64,000 nucleotides of DNA, taken from positions 5,952,001 to 6,016,000 of the forward strand of contig OW051493.1 of assembly GCA_932521035.1 (NCBI GenBank). Reading direction: 5' to 3'. Numbering within the stretch: position 1 is the stretch's first letter; every line of letters starts with the position of its first letter. The position numbers and the translations under genes were made by a program. This DNA comes from Oscheius dolichura (taxonomy: Eukaryota > Nematoda > Chromadorea > Rhabditida > Rhabditidae). Below the pieces are notes generated by a model that was not told the DNA's origin, made no database searches, and saw only the letters and a program-made list of their open reading frames with translations. Shown here one piece after another: positions 45,793-58,100 of this stretch.

Positions 45793-47506
45793 ATGGCCAA
45801 CGACAAGAAGAGAGCCAACCCGAATGTCAGGAACCTCGCCGCCTTCTGGTAGTGTCTCTTCTTCTTTCTAATCAAAATGATCTTCAGGCTCTTCGGTGTC
45901 TTCAATAATTTTGTCTATATCATAATGTTGGCAGCGGCACAGGACATCCTGAGCAAGCATGAGGCTAGCCCCATCGAGCCTTCGCTAAACGGGACATCCT
46001 CCGAAGTCGAACAGGAAGTCTGCATTGTGAGTATAGCACACTCCCCATTAATTGGTTATATCTCTAGGAGAGGATTCACACAAGGGAGTGTACTCCCCAC
46101 TCGGCGGGCATCGTCCTCTTCTGTAACATCTTCCCCGCACTGGTCATCAAATTTTTATATCCCGTCATCGCCTACCGTGTTCCCTACGGGTAGAACCTCC
46201 TCCATTAATTAATATAACCACTTCTCAGTGTCCGTCATACTTTCGTCTGTGTCGCCCAAGCCGCCGCCCTGGTCATCGTGGCCCTGGCAGATTCTGTTCC
46301 GCTCGCCCTGACCGGAGTGATGATAGCGGCGGTATCAAACGGTCTCGGGGAGAGTACCTTCCTCGCCTTGGCCAGCCACTACTCAAAGTGAGTTTTGATA
46401 GATATTGGACAGAGACAGAACTCTTTTAGACATACGATAGCCACGTGGGCAAGTGGAACGGGGATGGCTGGAATGGCTGGCGCCCTCACCTATGCCGGAT
46501 TGACGGATCCTCATCTGATGGGGCTGTCCCCCTCCCAGGCCATGTTGTCCTGTCTTGTTGTCTCGGTTCTCTACTTCCTTACGTATGTTTACCATTTCTC
46601 TCTTTGGTCAACATGTGTATAGATACTTCTTCCTCCTGGAAAAGGCCGACACCGTGAGGAAGGTCAGCGTCTTCGAGCCCAAGTCCTGGATCGGATTCGA
46701 CAGCAAAGCGTAACTCTTTCTGTCTATGTCATAGAACCACGTTCAGTGACTTGGCAACTGTTGAAGAAGGCAGTACTCCACAGAAAAAGACGTCGTCGGC
46801 CTTCTTCCCAAAGGGGAAAGACGGCCGACGACGGACCATCATGTTAACCCTTCTGAAATATATGATCCCTCTCTTCGTCGTCTATTGGGTATTGCATTGG
46901 TTAAGCCCAATAAACGGCATTACAGGCGGAGTACTTCATCAATCAGGGGCTGGTGGAGCTGATTGTTTTCGACTGTGCTCATGGCTACGAGACAAGTCCC
47001 CGAGCCCAGTACAGATGGTATCAGGTGGGTTCACTTTCTCCTAAAGGGGATGACGGAGACTGTTCCAGGTTTTATATCAAATAGGCGTCTTCATCTCGCG
47101 TTCCTCCACAAGACTGATCGAATTCAGCATGTTCGGAATCATCCTCATGCCCATTCTTCAAGTAGCCTCCCGTAAAACTCAAATACTATAGCTCTCTAGG
47201 TCGTCAACGTGGGTTTCTTCTTCTTCAATGCCGTCCACACTTTCGTTCCCAACTTCGGTTTCGTGGCCGGGGTCGTCTTCTACGAAGGTCTTATCGGCGG
47301 GGCCGCCTATGTGAATACATACAACCACATTCACAAAAATGTTAGTCTCTTCCTCTTGTTCAACAGATTTCTTTTTCCAGGTAGAGCACAGTCTCCGCGA
47401 ATTCTCCCTGTCGATTGTGACTTTGGGAGACACCTCGGGCATTGTGACTGCCGCCCTGACGGCCATCCCCGCCCATAATGCCATCTGTGCCATTCCTTTC
47501 CACTGA
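45793..47506 (+). CDS. Battenin/CLN3-like protein, copy 3
   Basis: Third CLN3 paralogue, on the opposite strand and about 25 kb from the tandem pair. Start MANDKKRANPNVRNLAAFW, then LFGVFNNFVYIIMLAAAQDI, AAVSNGLGESTFLALASHYS, ASGTGMAGMAGALTYAGLT, LLKYMIPLFVVYW, AEYFINQGLVELIVFDCAHG, AQYRWYQVLYQIGVFISRSS, FYEGLIGGAAYVNTYNHIHK and end HNAICAIPFH. The first exon junction (..FW|LFG) matches copies 1 and 2 in position and phase, supporting common descent. The substrate-path GTG and the NNF, EYF/INQGL blocks are intact. It converges on the PAAF1-like gene with only about 70 nt between stop codons. Confidence 0.92.
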
Positions 47507-47577
47507 CGTGCTCCTCCTTCTCGATCTCCTCGCTTTCTGTACATATCGTGCAATATATTAAATGAATTTTATTCTCT

Positions 47578-48953
47578 TTAAAGATCAGGGATGATATATT
47601 TCCGGATACAGTTGTCCCGACTGGCAGTGTAGAGCGTGTTCTCGTGAAGACCCATATCGTAGATGGGATCGATGTCCGAGCCGGAGAATTCGAGGGTGGG
47701 GTGGTCGACGGCGAAGTCTCTTCGGTAGAGGGCCACTGTTCCGTCGCCTGAAGAGAAAGGACTTGAAAGAGAGGGAGATAACCACTTACAGTAAGAGACG
47801 ATGATCCCTTTCGGGTGGGGAATGATCCGACTGACTGACCGACGAGCCGTCCTCAACTGGTAGACGATCTCCCTCTTCTGATTGTCGAAGGCCGACACTC
47901 CCCCGGCCTCGTCCCCCACGTAGAGGATCTGCTCCGCAGCGTAGTTGTCAAAGGCAAGAGTCGTCGGGACTTCTTCTGTGGAAAAGGTACAAATCTGAGG
48001 AAGGGAGGATTAATGCCAAAGTATCTCTCACCTCTGACTCATTGGCGTCTTCCACGAAAACTTTCTTCCCCTCACAGGCCACCGCAAACCAAGACGAAAT
48101 GTGGTCTGCCCCGACACAAATGGCACTACAAGGGCCTGCTTCAAAGTTCCATTTCTTCAGGATCTTATCCTCCGGATTGGACCATTTGATGGCGGTGCCG
48201 TCTCGGGAACACGAGAGGACCTCCTTACCCACGTCCAGGATGGCCACCGCCGTCACGGCTAAACTGGGGCTATTTCTACAAGATCAAAGGGATCAACCTT
48301 GTGTGTGTCCTTTGAAAGTACGGGCACAGTGGTTCAATTCGATCGACCAGACACGGACAGTCATGTCCATCCCGGCAGAGAGGACGACTAGTCCCGAGGG
48401 GAAGAACCGGGCCTGGTAAACATCCATAATGTGCCCTTCGAAAGATCTCTGGAAGGGGATCGAAATGGAAAGAGGGGGGAGAGACTGACCATCTCGCCTC
48501 CCGTTTTGGAGTTGAGGACGGAGAGATGGCCGTCGCTGTCGGTGAAGACGAGCAGATTTCCCGTACAGCTCACATCCAGCGACTTGAGGCTCGTTTTCTT
48601 GTACGGATTGGAGATGGTGGCAACGGGGGCGATGAAACTCGTCTCGAAGTCGGGGAACTTCAACTTGACCGTCTTCTAAAAGGGGGATAGTACGAAAGAG
48701 ACGAAGGATCGGCCAACCTGATCGATTGTAACGGAGATGCCGCCCTCGGCCTCCAGTTCAATCTCTCCCTTCTTGTTTATTTCAGCTTTGAAATGCTTGT
48801 TCCTCTCCTCGTGTTGTCGTCTCCCGAAAAAGAAGGTGGAACAGCTGGCTCCACTGAAAGATCTCTGTATTCGCTATAAAAGAGAGCTCACGGTTCGGCA
48901 GACTGTTCCCAGTCACTCTGGATGAAGGCGGACTTCTCCACGTGAAGAGGCAT
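47578..48953 (-). CDS. PAAF1: PAAF1/Rpn14-like proteasome-assembly WD40 protein
   Basis: PAAF1 (yeast Rpn14) is a WD40 chaperone that binds the proteasomal ATPase ring during 19S base assembly. Start MPLHVEKSAFIQSDWEQSAE (human PAAF1 begins similarly with IQSDWAQ). WD repeats: YKKTSLKSLDVSCTGNLLVF, GHIMDVYQARFFPSGLVVLS then AGMDMTVRVWS (nearly identical to the family), KEVLSCSRDGTAIKWS, EQILYVGDEAGGVSAFD, and the last repeat DPIYDMGLHENTLYTASRD ending CIRKYIIPDL, the family C-terminus. About 400 residues in seven or so exons. The 5' leader exon begins after a strong TATTTTTCAG acceptor at about 49000. Confidence 0.85.
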
Positions 48954-48962
48954 TGCTTGTGA

Positions 48963-49320
48963 TTAAACAAAAGCGACCCCAGCTGTAGATCGCTGAAAAA
49001 TATCTGCTTTTGAAAATGGGTATCATGCGAGGTACGCAAATGCGTATTTCACCGTATTATAAATAAAAAGGGCATTGAGAAATGGATCATTTGAGGAAGG
49101 CAAGGGCAAGAATACAAGGATAGACATTTGAAACCATCGAAATGAGAAACGAACGACAGCAAAAGCCACCTTGATTTTCCCGGGTCTTTCGGTTAATACC
49201 AACATTTTCGACAAGTCATCTTCGTCACCTTCGGTCAACACGTACCCGGCCAAAAATGGTAGTTCGCTTCTCCCTTCTTCCGAGAAGATGTCCTCTGCCT
49301 CTTCGTCTTCTACCGGTGAA

Positions 49321-49349
<29 letters not shown>
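48963..49349 (-). CDS. Possible small acidic protein upstream of PAAF1
   Basis: A minus-strand frame MDGFTSAKVISPVEDEEAED continuing IFSEEGRSELPFLAGYVLTE and ERPGKIK is coding-like (acidic, amphipathic). At AAG|GTGGCT it can splice to the CAG|CGATCTACAGC acceptor that begins the PAAF1 leader, giving RSTAGVAFV and a TAA nine bases before the PAAF1 ATG, in the same frame. It may be a small upstream cistron, a leader ORF or a shadow. It overlaps the proposed first coding exon of the aldehyde dehydrogenase (+) at 49321-49335. Confidence 0.3.
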
Positions 49350-50883
<1,534 letters not shown>

Positions 50884-50900
50884 CCTGTCGAAAATTTTTT

Positions 50901-50965
50901 GGTCTAATGACTAGAGGCCGGTCGTGCGGTCGGAGACTTTGCGGGTTCGAACCCCGCCAGCGTCA
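50901..50965 (+). ncRNA. tRNA-like sequence (degenerate)
   Basis: Has a perfect B-box/T-arm (GCGGG TTCGAAC CCCGC) and a possible D-arm (GGTC...GGCC), ending CAGCGTC. The 5' acceptor strand that should pair with CAGCGTC is replaced by a T-run, and the anticodon stem is imperfect. So it is a tRNA pseudogene or a tRNA-derived repeat head, not a functional tRNA. Confidence 0.45.
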
Positions 50966-51024
50966 AACCTTTTTGTTTTTTGTTTTGAGGTCTTTGATAC
51001 TCGCCAAGTGTTCCTGAAGTATTT

Positions 51025-51224
51025 TTCGCTGCGAGACCCGTTCGTGGTGGAACCCCAATCCACAGAGTGACGGTTCGGTTCCTCCTTCGACCAATATCTT
51101 TTGCTTTGCCTGTTTAGCATTTTTGCTTTGTTAAAAAATGTTTCCGCTGTGGAACCCGGTCGTGGTGGGACCCAGCTTGTAGGTTGAGGGTTCGGTCAGC
51201 TTCTTTTGCTTTGTCCATCTAGCC
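51025..51224 (+). repeat. Two diverged tRNA-like tandem units
   Basis: Unit A (51025-51081) contains GAGACCCGTTCGTGGTGGAA ... GACGGTTCGGTTCC. Unit B (51141-51200) contains GGAACCCGGTCGTGGTGGGA ... GAGGGTTCGGTCAG. Both are followed by CTTTTGCTTTG and then TAGC. They also resemble the middle of the 50901 unit (CCGGTCGTGCGGTCGGA ... GGGTTCGAACC). The spacing is about 115 nt each, suggesting a tandemly amplified, decayed SINE-like family. Confidence 0.5.
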
Positions 51225-51470
51225 GTAACTTCAGTTGTTGGAAATAATAACATAGGTGGGAACAGGACAGTGGGGTGTACGCGGAGTGAAAGGTGCTCGA
51301 AAAGCACAGACATTGAGGAACACGCGAGAATGGGTGAAGTGACGAACTACAACTCCCCTTACGGATAACACCTCATTGATAAGCATAACCAAAGGGGAGG
51401 AGTCATATGAGAGGGACCAAACGAATATATGCTAGCAGAGATACAGGGACGTGGAAAGCAATGAACGGAG

Positions 51471-51497
51471 ACAGAGACAGAGAGAGAGAGAGAGAGG
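51471..51497. repeat. GA microsatellite
   Basis: Interrupted (AG/GA)n tract of about 27 nt. Confidence 0.9.
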
Positions 51498-51747
51498 GGA
51501 AGTGCTCAATGTAGATCTAGGTCGAAACGGCTGGTTATATCTATAACCAGTATGCCTCCGGCGGCCTTGGGCCGCGTTCCAATTAAAAATTTGACGGTCG
51601 AAACTTTCTGCTTCTCTCCCGTTTGACCTGCCAATCCGAACAAACGACAGGTCTTACAGACAGACAGACACACAGAGATCTGCCTATTATTAGGATAGGA
51701 TAATATAATCTTCCAGAATTCGCTACCCTCCGCTGACTGAAGAGAAG

Positions 51748-51878
51748 ATGAAGACGTTTAAATTATTGGCCATAAGACATTCCATTCCTCGCTTCCTCAA
51801 CTGGATAGGCCGTGTACCGGTAATTCTATAAAAATAATACTTTTATAAAAGAGCTTTTAGTATTGGTTCTGCGATTAG
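51748..51878 (+). CDS. Possible very short spliced ORF
   Basis: ATG at 51748 opens MKTFKLLAIRHSIPRFLNWI then GRVP; a 41-nt intron (GTAATTC..CTTTTAG) leads to YWFCD and a stop at 51876-51878. AATAAA follows at 51905. Only 29 residues, so it could be the last exons of a longer gene or noncoding. Kept because the intron and poly(A) signal are well formed and it starts the AT-rich block. Confidence 0.25.
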
Positions 51879-51904
51879 AAGAGTAACACGACCATTATGA
51901 TTTT

Positions 51905-51917
51905 AATAAAGTTTATT
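51905..51917. terminator. Back-to-back poly(A) signals
   Basis: AATAAA on + (51905-51910) and TTTATT (AATAAA on -, 51912-51917) lie 1 nt apart. They could serve the short + ORF and NSUN4 (-) at the same point. Confidence 0.55.
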
Positions 51918-51955
51918 TCTGAAAACAATAAAATCAACAAAAACACTAATAACAA

Positions 51956-53713
51956 TTATGACAACCTAGTCAACTTACAAACATACATAGGCCCAAAATT
52001 TGATGGGACAAAAGGCAAAACAAGTTGACCTCTTCTACAGGTTTCAGAGAAACGGAAAAGTCCACTACTAGTTAGATGTGTATTTAGCTGTGAAAGTGAC
52101 TCTTCGACAAACTGAAGGCAAAATATATAAACAAAAAAAATAGTACCTTGAGACCAAAACGTTGATTGGCTATAGCTGCAGCATTTTCCACAACTCCTTC
52201 GTTTTGCATAGAGGAAAGAGTGCAGGTAGAATAGACAACGCTTCCACCAACTTTGACAGATCTCATGGCATTACTAAACATAAATTTTTTTTAATTTAAA
52301 ATAAAAATAAATAAAAATGACCAACACAAGTATTTTTGTTTGCAGTTGAGGAAGGTCTAATCGTTGATTGCTCATTTGTGCAGAAAAAAGGTTTCCATCG
52401 TCGTGACTAACAGATAATCTATCAGTAGTGCATGGCACGTCTACAAGTACTTTGTCGTACACTCCAAGTTCGTCCCAGGTGGTAACATTACTGCCATCCT
52501 TTCTTTTGAGGATGACCTAAATTGAGTAAGAAAAATAACATCACGACGTGCAAAATACCTTATCAGCTTCAACAGAATCTGAAGGTATGTACATTGCCAA
52601 GGAGCGTTTTAACTGTCCCAGCCTGCTGAGCTTGAAGTCGTTACAAACGATCTTATCTGTAACAATTCTATATGATAGATATTGAAATATGATATATATA
52701 CCTGGTAAACCGGTTAGGATAGCTAGAAGACTTTTGCCTCCAGGAGCCGCGCACATATCCAACAGCGTATCACCCTTTTCCAGACCAAGGGCAAGAACAG
52801 GGATTAGAGATCCGCCGTCTATGAGCCACCAGCCTAAAAGAATAAAGTAAATCAATTGAAGAAAAAAACTAACTGGGCGGCTGGTCTTCTACTTTTATAG
52901 GACCAGGAAAATCGGCTAGGACTCCTCGGTCATACGTTCTAATCCGAAGTTCCCGCGGATAATAAATAAAGTGACTTCTTGTTGGCAGCTTCATTCCAGA
53001 AGATTCATAGCCATGTATTCTGAACTCACTTAACTACCATGGTAGAATGTGCTTACTCGAAATCGTCGACTTCACCGTTTTTATTTTTGCCTAATTGTAA
53101 TTCCCCCGGAGTAAGCGTTTCTTGAGATTGCCTGAATTCTCCTAAGCCGGCAGATGTTCTCATGATATCATCGGTTTCATCATAATTTGTTTGACTAGAT
53201 GCCTTAAAGAAAAATGCTAAAAAAAGAATATCAAATACCTTTTCTACCAGCTCTTCTCTTTCCAATTTGGCCATATCTTCATTTGCTTGCTGATTTACCA
53301 TCTTTCTTTTCTCAGCTATTCGTTCTTCGGCCGTTTTTCCTTTTACTCTTTCTAATAAATTTATGGCACCCATATCGCTTAGAATATCTTCATGTGCTTT
53401 CCAATTTCTATTTCACATTATCAATAAAAAGAGGACCTACTTTGATAGAGTATTTACGATAGCAATAAACTTATTAGGAGTTAGTAGTCCTAATCTGATG
53501 CTTGACCATCTCTTACCAAAATGAGGTCCATAATAGAAGTCGAAATGGTCTATAGCTAAAGCTGAGGGAGTTTTCATCGGACGTGATTTTGCTATCTAAA
53601 ACGTTTGTGAGCTTACAAAATGAGCAAACCTTTGGCTTGAATTTAACCGTCTTTAATCTACATTGTGAGGTAAAAATTGATCTTATTACTAGAACTGAGC
53701 GATTGCTAATCAT
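51956..53713 (-). CDS. NSUN4: Mitochondrial rRNA methyltransferase NSUN4
   Basis: NSUN4 makes m5C in mitochondrial small-subunit rRNA and, with MTERF4, helps assemble the mitoribosome. The N-terminus is a mitochondrial-type presequence (MISNRSVLVIRSIFTSQCRL, basic, no acids). Then FDFYYGPHFGKRWSSIRLGL, WKAHEDILSDMGAINLLERV, SAM motif DTLLDMCAAPGGKSL, YDKVLVDVPCTTDRLSVSHD (VPCTTDR is an NSUN4 signature), catalytic Cys in VVYSTCTLSSMQNE, and the C-terminus QLVLPFVPSNFGPMYVCKLT. All key residues are present. About ten introns. The ATG lies directly behind GTTAGTTCAG and 122 nt after the CWC15 stop, so it is probably the second gene of an operon. Confidence 0.92.
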
Positions 53714-53835
53714 CTGAACTAACGGAATTAATTGCCACCTTTCGCTCGCGCTATAGACACCTTTGGAACAGACCGCAGAAATAAAACCCTTGTTATAAAA
53801 TACAGTTTCATTGAATAATACAAGGTATCAAAAGA

Positions 53836-54701
53836 TCACTTGACGTATTTGTCCATAAACTTTTTGTGGAACTCGGAGCGAATAGCGTCGTTGATAAAAG
53901 TAGCATCTTTCTTTCTTTCATCAAGTCCTAAAATTACATACTGCATATAAAATATAAATTAAATAAACTATCTAGCAATCAAATGACAAACAATCTGACC
54001 TTTAGCGCAGTTTCTAAAAACCACATCATCATCCCATCGTCGTTTTACTTTGAAACTAGCACTCTCATTATCTGTAGGTGTTGCGACGCTCAATAATGGA
54101 TTTGCATGTAAAATATTTTCCAGTCGTACTTGTTCCTAGAATTGAGGTTATTTCGTGCAAAAATATGAGAAAAACCTGGCGTTCTTCCTCTTGTGCTTCT
54201 TTCTCTGCCTTTTCAGCGGCACGTTCCTTCTTGATTCTGTCCAACTCAGCCATAAGGGCGGCAGTATCGTCCTCGTCCGAATCTGATTCGTCGGAAGATG
54301 AATCCACCTAGGTAATTTGTAAAAACTATAAAATAAAATAAATTACTTTGCATGATGGATCATCAGCATCTACAGCTGCTCCTTGGGAAATCTCGTCTAA
54401 TCTTGGTTTCTTTGTACCCGAAGCAGATTCTCTAGCTTTGCGCTCGCGAACAGCCTCACGTTCTTGGTCATCGAGCTCGCGGCGAAGATCCTGTAATATT
54501 TCCAATAAAAACAACAAACGAATGCCTAACCTTTCTGCGGACGTCCTCCTCATTGCCTTGTCCAGATTGACGATACTTAAGCTTCAAATGTGATGGCATA
54601 TCCTTGGAGGAGTATTGTTGGGAGAGCTTTGACAGGTCTCCCTCTCCACGAGCCGTACCTCCCCTTGCGGGGTTGAAGGTAGGACGATGGGCAGTAGTCA
54701 T
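53836..54701 (-). CDS. CWC15: Spliceosome protein CWC15
   Basis: CWC15 is a small, mostly disordered component of the Prp19-associated spliceosome core. N-terminus [20 protein letters not shown] and [19 protein letters not shown] are nearly invariant across eukaryotes. A helical stretch follows ([20 protein letters not shown]), then an acidic Ser block ([20 protein letters not shown]), [30 protein letters not shown] and the conserved end [11 protein letters not shown]. About 225 residues, normal length, four introns. First gene of the CWC15-NSUN4 pair, divergent from TSC2. Confidence 0.95.
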
Positions 54702-55111
54702 CTAAAAAATAGAAAATAACTGCAAAAGTAAATATGTGTTCAAGAAAAAAAGTTTCATATTTTTGCTAGAAATGCAATCTTTTTTTGCCTCTTTGCTAAC
54801 CAATGAATCGAAAAATCGCCATATCAAAACAAAAGTTGTTTAGCAAGTGGAATTATTGAAACTGGCTAATACAAAGCAAAGCAGAACCGAAACGATTGGA
54901 AAGCAAATGGAGAGCAGCGCGACATCGCATTCCGAAGAGCGAAGCCTTTTAAAGGTCTATTGATTGTACGTAGTGCGTACCAAAAATTGCGATCGTTTCA
55001 TGTTTGTGAAATGAGATTTTGCATTTTGTTCAACGTTCTATAAACTTTTTTGGACAGCCATTCTACAACCAAAAACCAGAAAATAACAATTGCTTACGTC
55101 TGCCGGATGAC
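54702..55111. other. Divergent promoter region CWC15/TSC2
   Basis: About 400 nt between divergent starts. Composition changes here from the AT-rich block back to GC-rich. No TATA box or repeat stands out. Confidence 0.5.
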
Positions 55112-58100
55112 ATGAGTTCAGTTCGAGAGAGGGGCAACACACCCGAAGAGGTGCCTGACCCCTTACGTAGGTTTCCCCTGGATATTCCTATTATTTATTG
55201 TAGAAAACCAGCCCGGGCAGTCGTATACCCGACAGTCCGTCTCCACGGCCAGCTTATCTTCGAGGGATGGCCAGTCTCCCCGTCACAGTGCCTCCACCAC
55301 CTTCCAATCCTTGAAGAATCGCTTCTTCAACAGCAAGGATAAGGTTGGCTGGTCTTCTTTTGGAAAGAGAGACCCTTTAGGACTCGAAGAGGATAGAACA
55401 GCTGATGACGACGGAGGGATCGATCAAGAGGCCCGTCTGGGAGGGAATCTTCAAGGAAAACCACAAGGACGTCCGACTGAAATACGTCGAGCAGCTGATG
55501 GAGGTCGTCAAGCACCATCAGCTGCAGGTGTCGACCCTGGAAGGCATCTACCACGACCTGATGGACCTGCTGGAGGACGACGCAGCCAAGATCAACGTCG
55601 TCCGGCTGATGACCGAGGTGACCGCGACACAGGCCAGCAACGTCGGCCTGGGATTGCGGCAGACATTCTTCGAGGTGGGGGACGCCTTGTTGGCCGACGA
55701 TGACGGGATATATTCAGAGGATCAAGGAGATGGGATGCGACGAGCAGAGTCTCAAGTGGCTAAGGGCCTTGTCCGTCAACGGGGAGAAGATCGACGGCTT
55801 CGAGAGGGTCTGTCCGAGTAGTCGTCCTCCTATTGCTCCCTTTTCAGGACATGGACTTTATGCTGGCCGACTGGGTGAAGAGACACGTCGTCTACAACAA
55901 GGAAAACCAGAATGTCAAACTTCAGCTCGAGCTGCTCGACCTCATCATCCAGCTCATCAGGTAAGGTCTTCCTCTTCTCTGCCATATCCCTCTCCAGGAG
56001 GAACTCGGCCTACATCAGCGCGTCTGCCCTCTCGGACATCGTCCAATGCGCCTGCGTGATGGGATGTCACATGACCTCGCCCATCCTCAACCCGGAGCTG
56101 ACTCTGACCGACAAATGTCTCGACCTCGTCGACACTGTCCTCAGGTTCAGGTCAGTGCCTCTCCTTCTGACTGGTCACACAGACTCTTTCCAGCGATGTC
56201 CCCCGCGATCTAGTTCTCTACATGATCCCGATGATTTGTATCCAAGTCTGTTCCACCAGTTTCCGAGAAAAGTCCTGGAATTTGAGCAAACTCTTATTTG
56301 CCTCTCAAATGGGACACAGGTGGGATCTTACTTCCGTTTGAAATAGAATAGAGTCGTTCAGGACCCGAAAGAGTATCCAGGCCCTGTTGGAGGACAGTTA
56401 TCCCCTGGAGGTCTCCTTCCCCTACCAGATCTACAGTCTCATGATCCGAGGAGCCATCTTCTGTCTGGCCAACGCCATCTGGGGATATCACGTAATTCTC
56501 CTTCTCCATAATTCCAAATTGTAATTCTAGAAAATAGAGAATATGAGCTGTTCCCCGGCCAATGTCCTCCCCTCCTTCGCCATGGTCATCTATAAAAGTC
56601 CCGAGATCTGCGTCGACGTCTTCACGGCCACGAAGAGACTGGTTCAGAAACAGGGAGCAGACCTCCAGCCCCTTGTCTGGATGAGGCTCCTCGACCTGTT
56701 CAGCGACTCCCTCGATCATTTCAAAAAGGTGAGAGACCTGATCTGTAGTCATAGTCATTTTCAGTCGAGTGATTTCAAAGAAAAGTGTGGAAGCATGCTC
56801 AAGATACAGCTGACACTGGCCGAACAGTACCACAAGTAGGTCCTCTCTAGTCACGGTGACAGACTGTTTCCAGTAACAACCACTTCTCGGGCAGTGCCGA
56901 CAAACTGTTCGACTGTATCGAGAAGGCCGTCGAGCTGTACCCGGACTGCAGTGCCAACTCTTTACTTGAGTACCGTTTTAACGTAGGCAGACTAACCGAG
57001 CTGGAGGACACGATAAATTACAGCAAATCACCACACAGACTCCCGATTTTATCGATGCTGCCGCGGCTATCGTCCGTCGCTACGCCAGCCACTCCCAGTC
57101 CCAGGAACGACGGAAGAAGGCGGTTCAGTGTATGTCGACCTTCTTCATTCGGTACCGAATGTTGTACGAAACGGAGCTGACCGAGAAGCTCGTCCTCCCC
57201 GTCATAAGCAACATTACCCGGGAGAAGAACCCCGCCGTCCAGGTAAGCAGCCTCCTCCTCTCTCGTACTCCCTCAGTACCAACTTATCCTCGCTCTCTTC
57301 GACATTGTCCGGAATGTCTCCTTCCGCGGGCAAACCGATTTGTTCGGCTGTGCTATGCAGCTGGTCAAGAAATTGCTGAACATGGCCATCAATAGCACTT
57401 GTAAGGGAGCTGTCTCCACGAGTCATAAGATCTTTTGTAGCATTGAGCACATTCGACGAAGTGACGGAGGAGTCCTCGGACAGGGACACCGTCAGCGAGT
57501 ACGACGTGAATATGGGAGGAGAGCTGACCCTGACCCTGGATAATCTGGAGTGTGTGGTGAAGAACATGGAGGAGGCCATCGCCGAGCGGTGGCACCAGCT
57601 GACCATCAAAAACCTCGGCGTCATGATCAGTTGACCGATCCCCTTTCTCATTAGACCCGCTCCTTTCAGACATCCTGATCGAGCATCTGGATGCCCAGTA
57701 CAAGGCCAACTGGGTCAGTGACACGGGTGCCTCTGTCCGCGAGTCGATCGTCATCACCATCCTCTCCATCCAATGTTGCCCCATCACCAACAGAATACGT
57801 CTGTTTCTCTTCTCCTCAATTTCAAAAATGTCTCCAGAACGTGTGGTTCGAAGTGAACACGAGCCTCGTACAAATTATCTGATCAAAAAAGGATACAACG
57901 ACAACAGTGAGCCGGGCTTTATCTGGAACGACACCTGTAAGATAGTGACGGACGTGTTGACCTACGACACCAACTGGGTGGTCATCAAGGCCTGCCTCGA
58001 GAGACTCGGCCGCATCCTCGAGAACATGTCCTTCGTGAGGACGGCAGACCGAAACCTCGTTCGTTTCCTTTCTCTCTTGTTTAACACGAGTGATTTAGGT

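Larger units (their letters stand above)
50884..51747. other. Repeat-bearing intergenic region
   Basis: Contains three tRNA-like units (listed separately), a hairpin-forming GGTGCTCGAAAAGCAC near 51290, a (GA)n tract and a near-palindrome at 51531-51550 (CTGGTTATA-TC-TATAACCAG). No protein gene supported. Confidence 0.55.

Noticed and set aside
50901-50965. Functional tRNA
   Set aside because: The T-arm is perfect but the 5' acceptor strand is missing and the anticodon stem is imperfect.
55241-55255. CACGGCCAGCTTAT in TSC2 matching the 21-kb direct repeat
   Set aside because: A 14-nt match inside a coding exon (TASLSS) is most simply chance.
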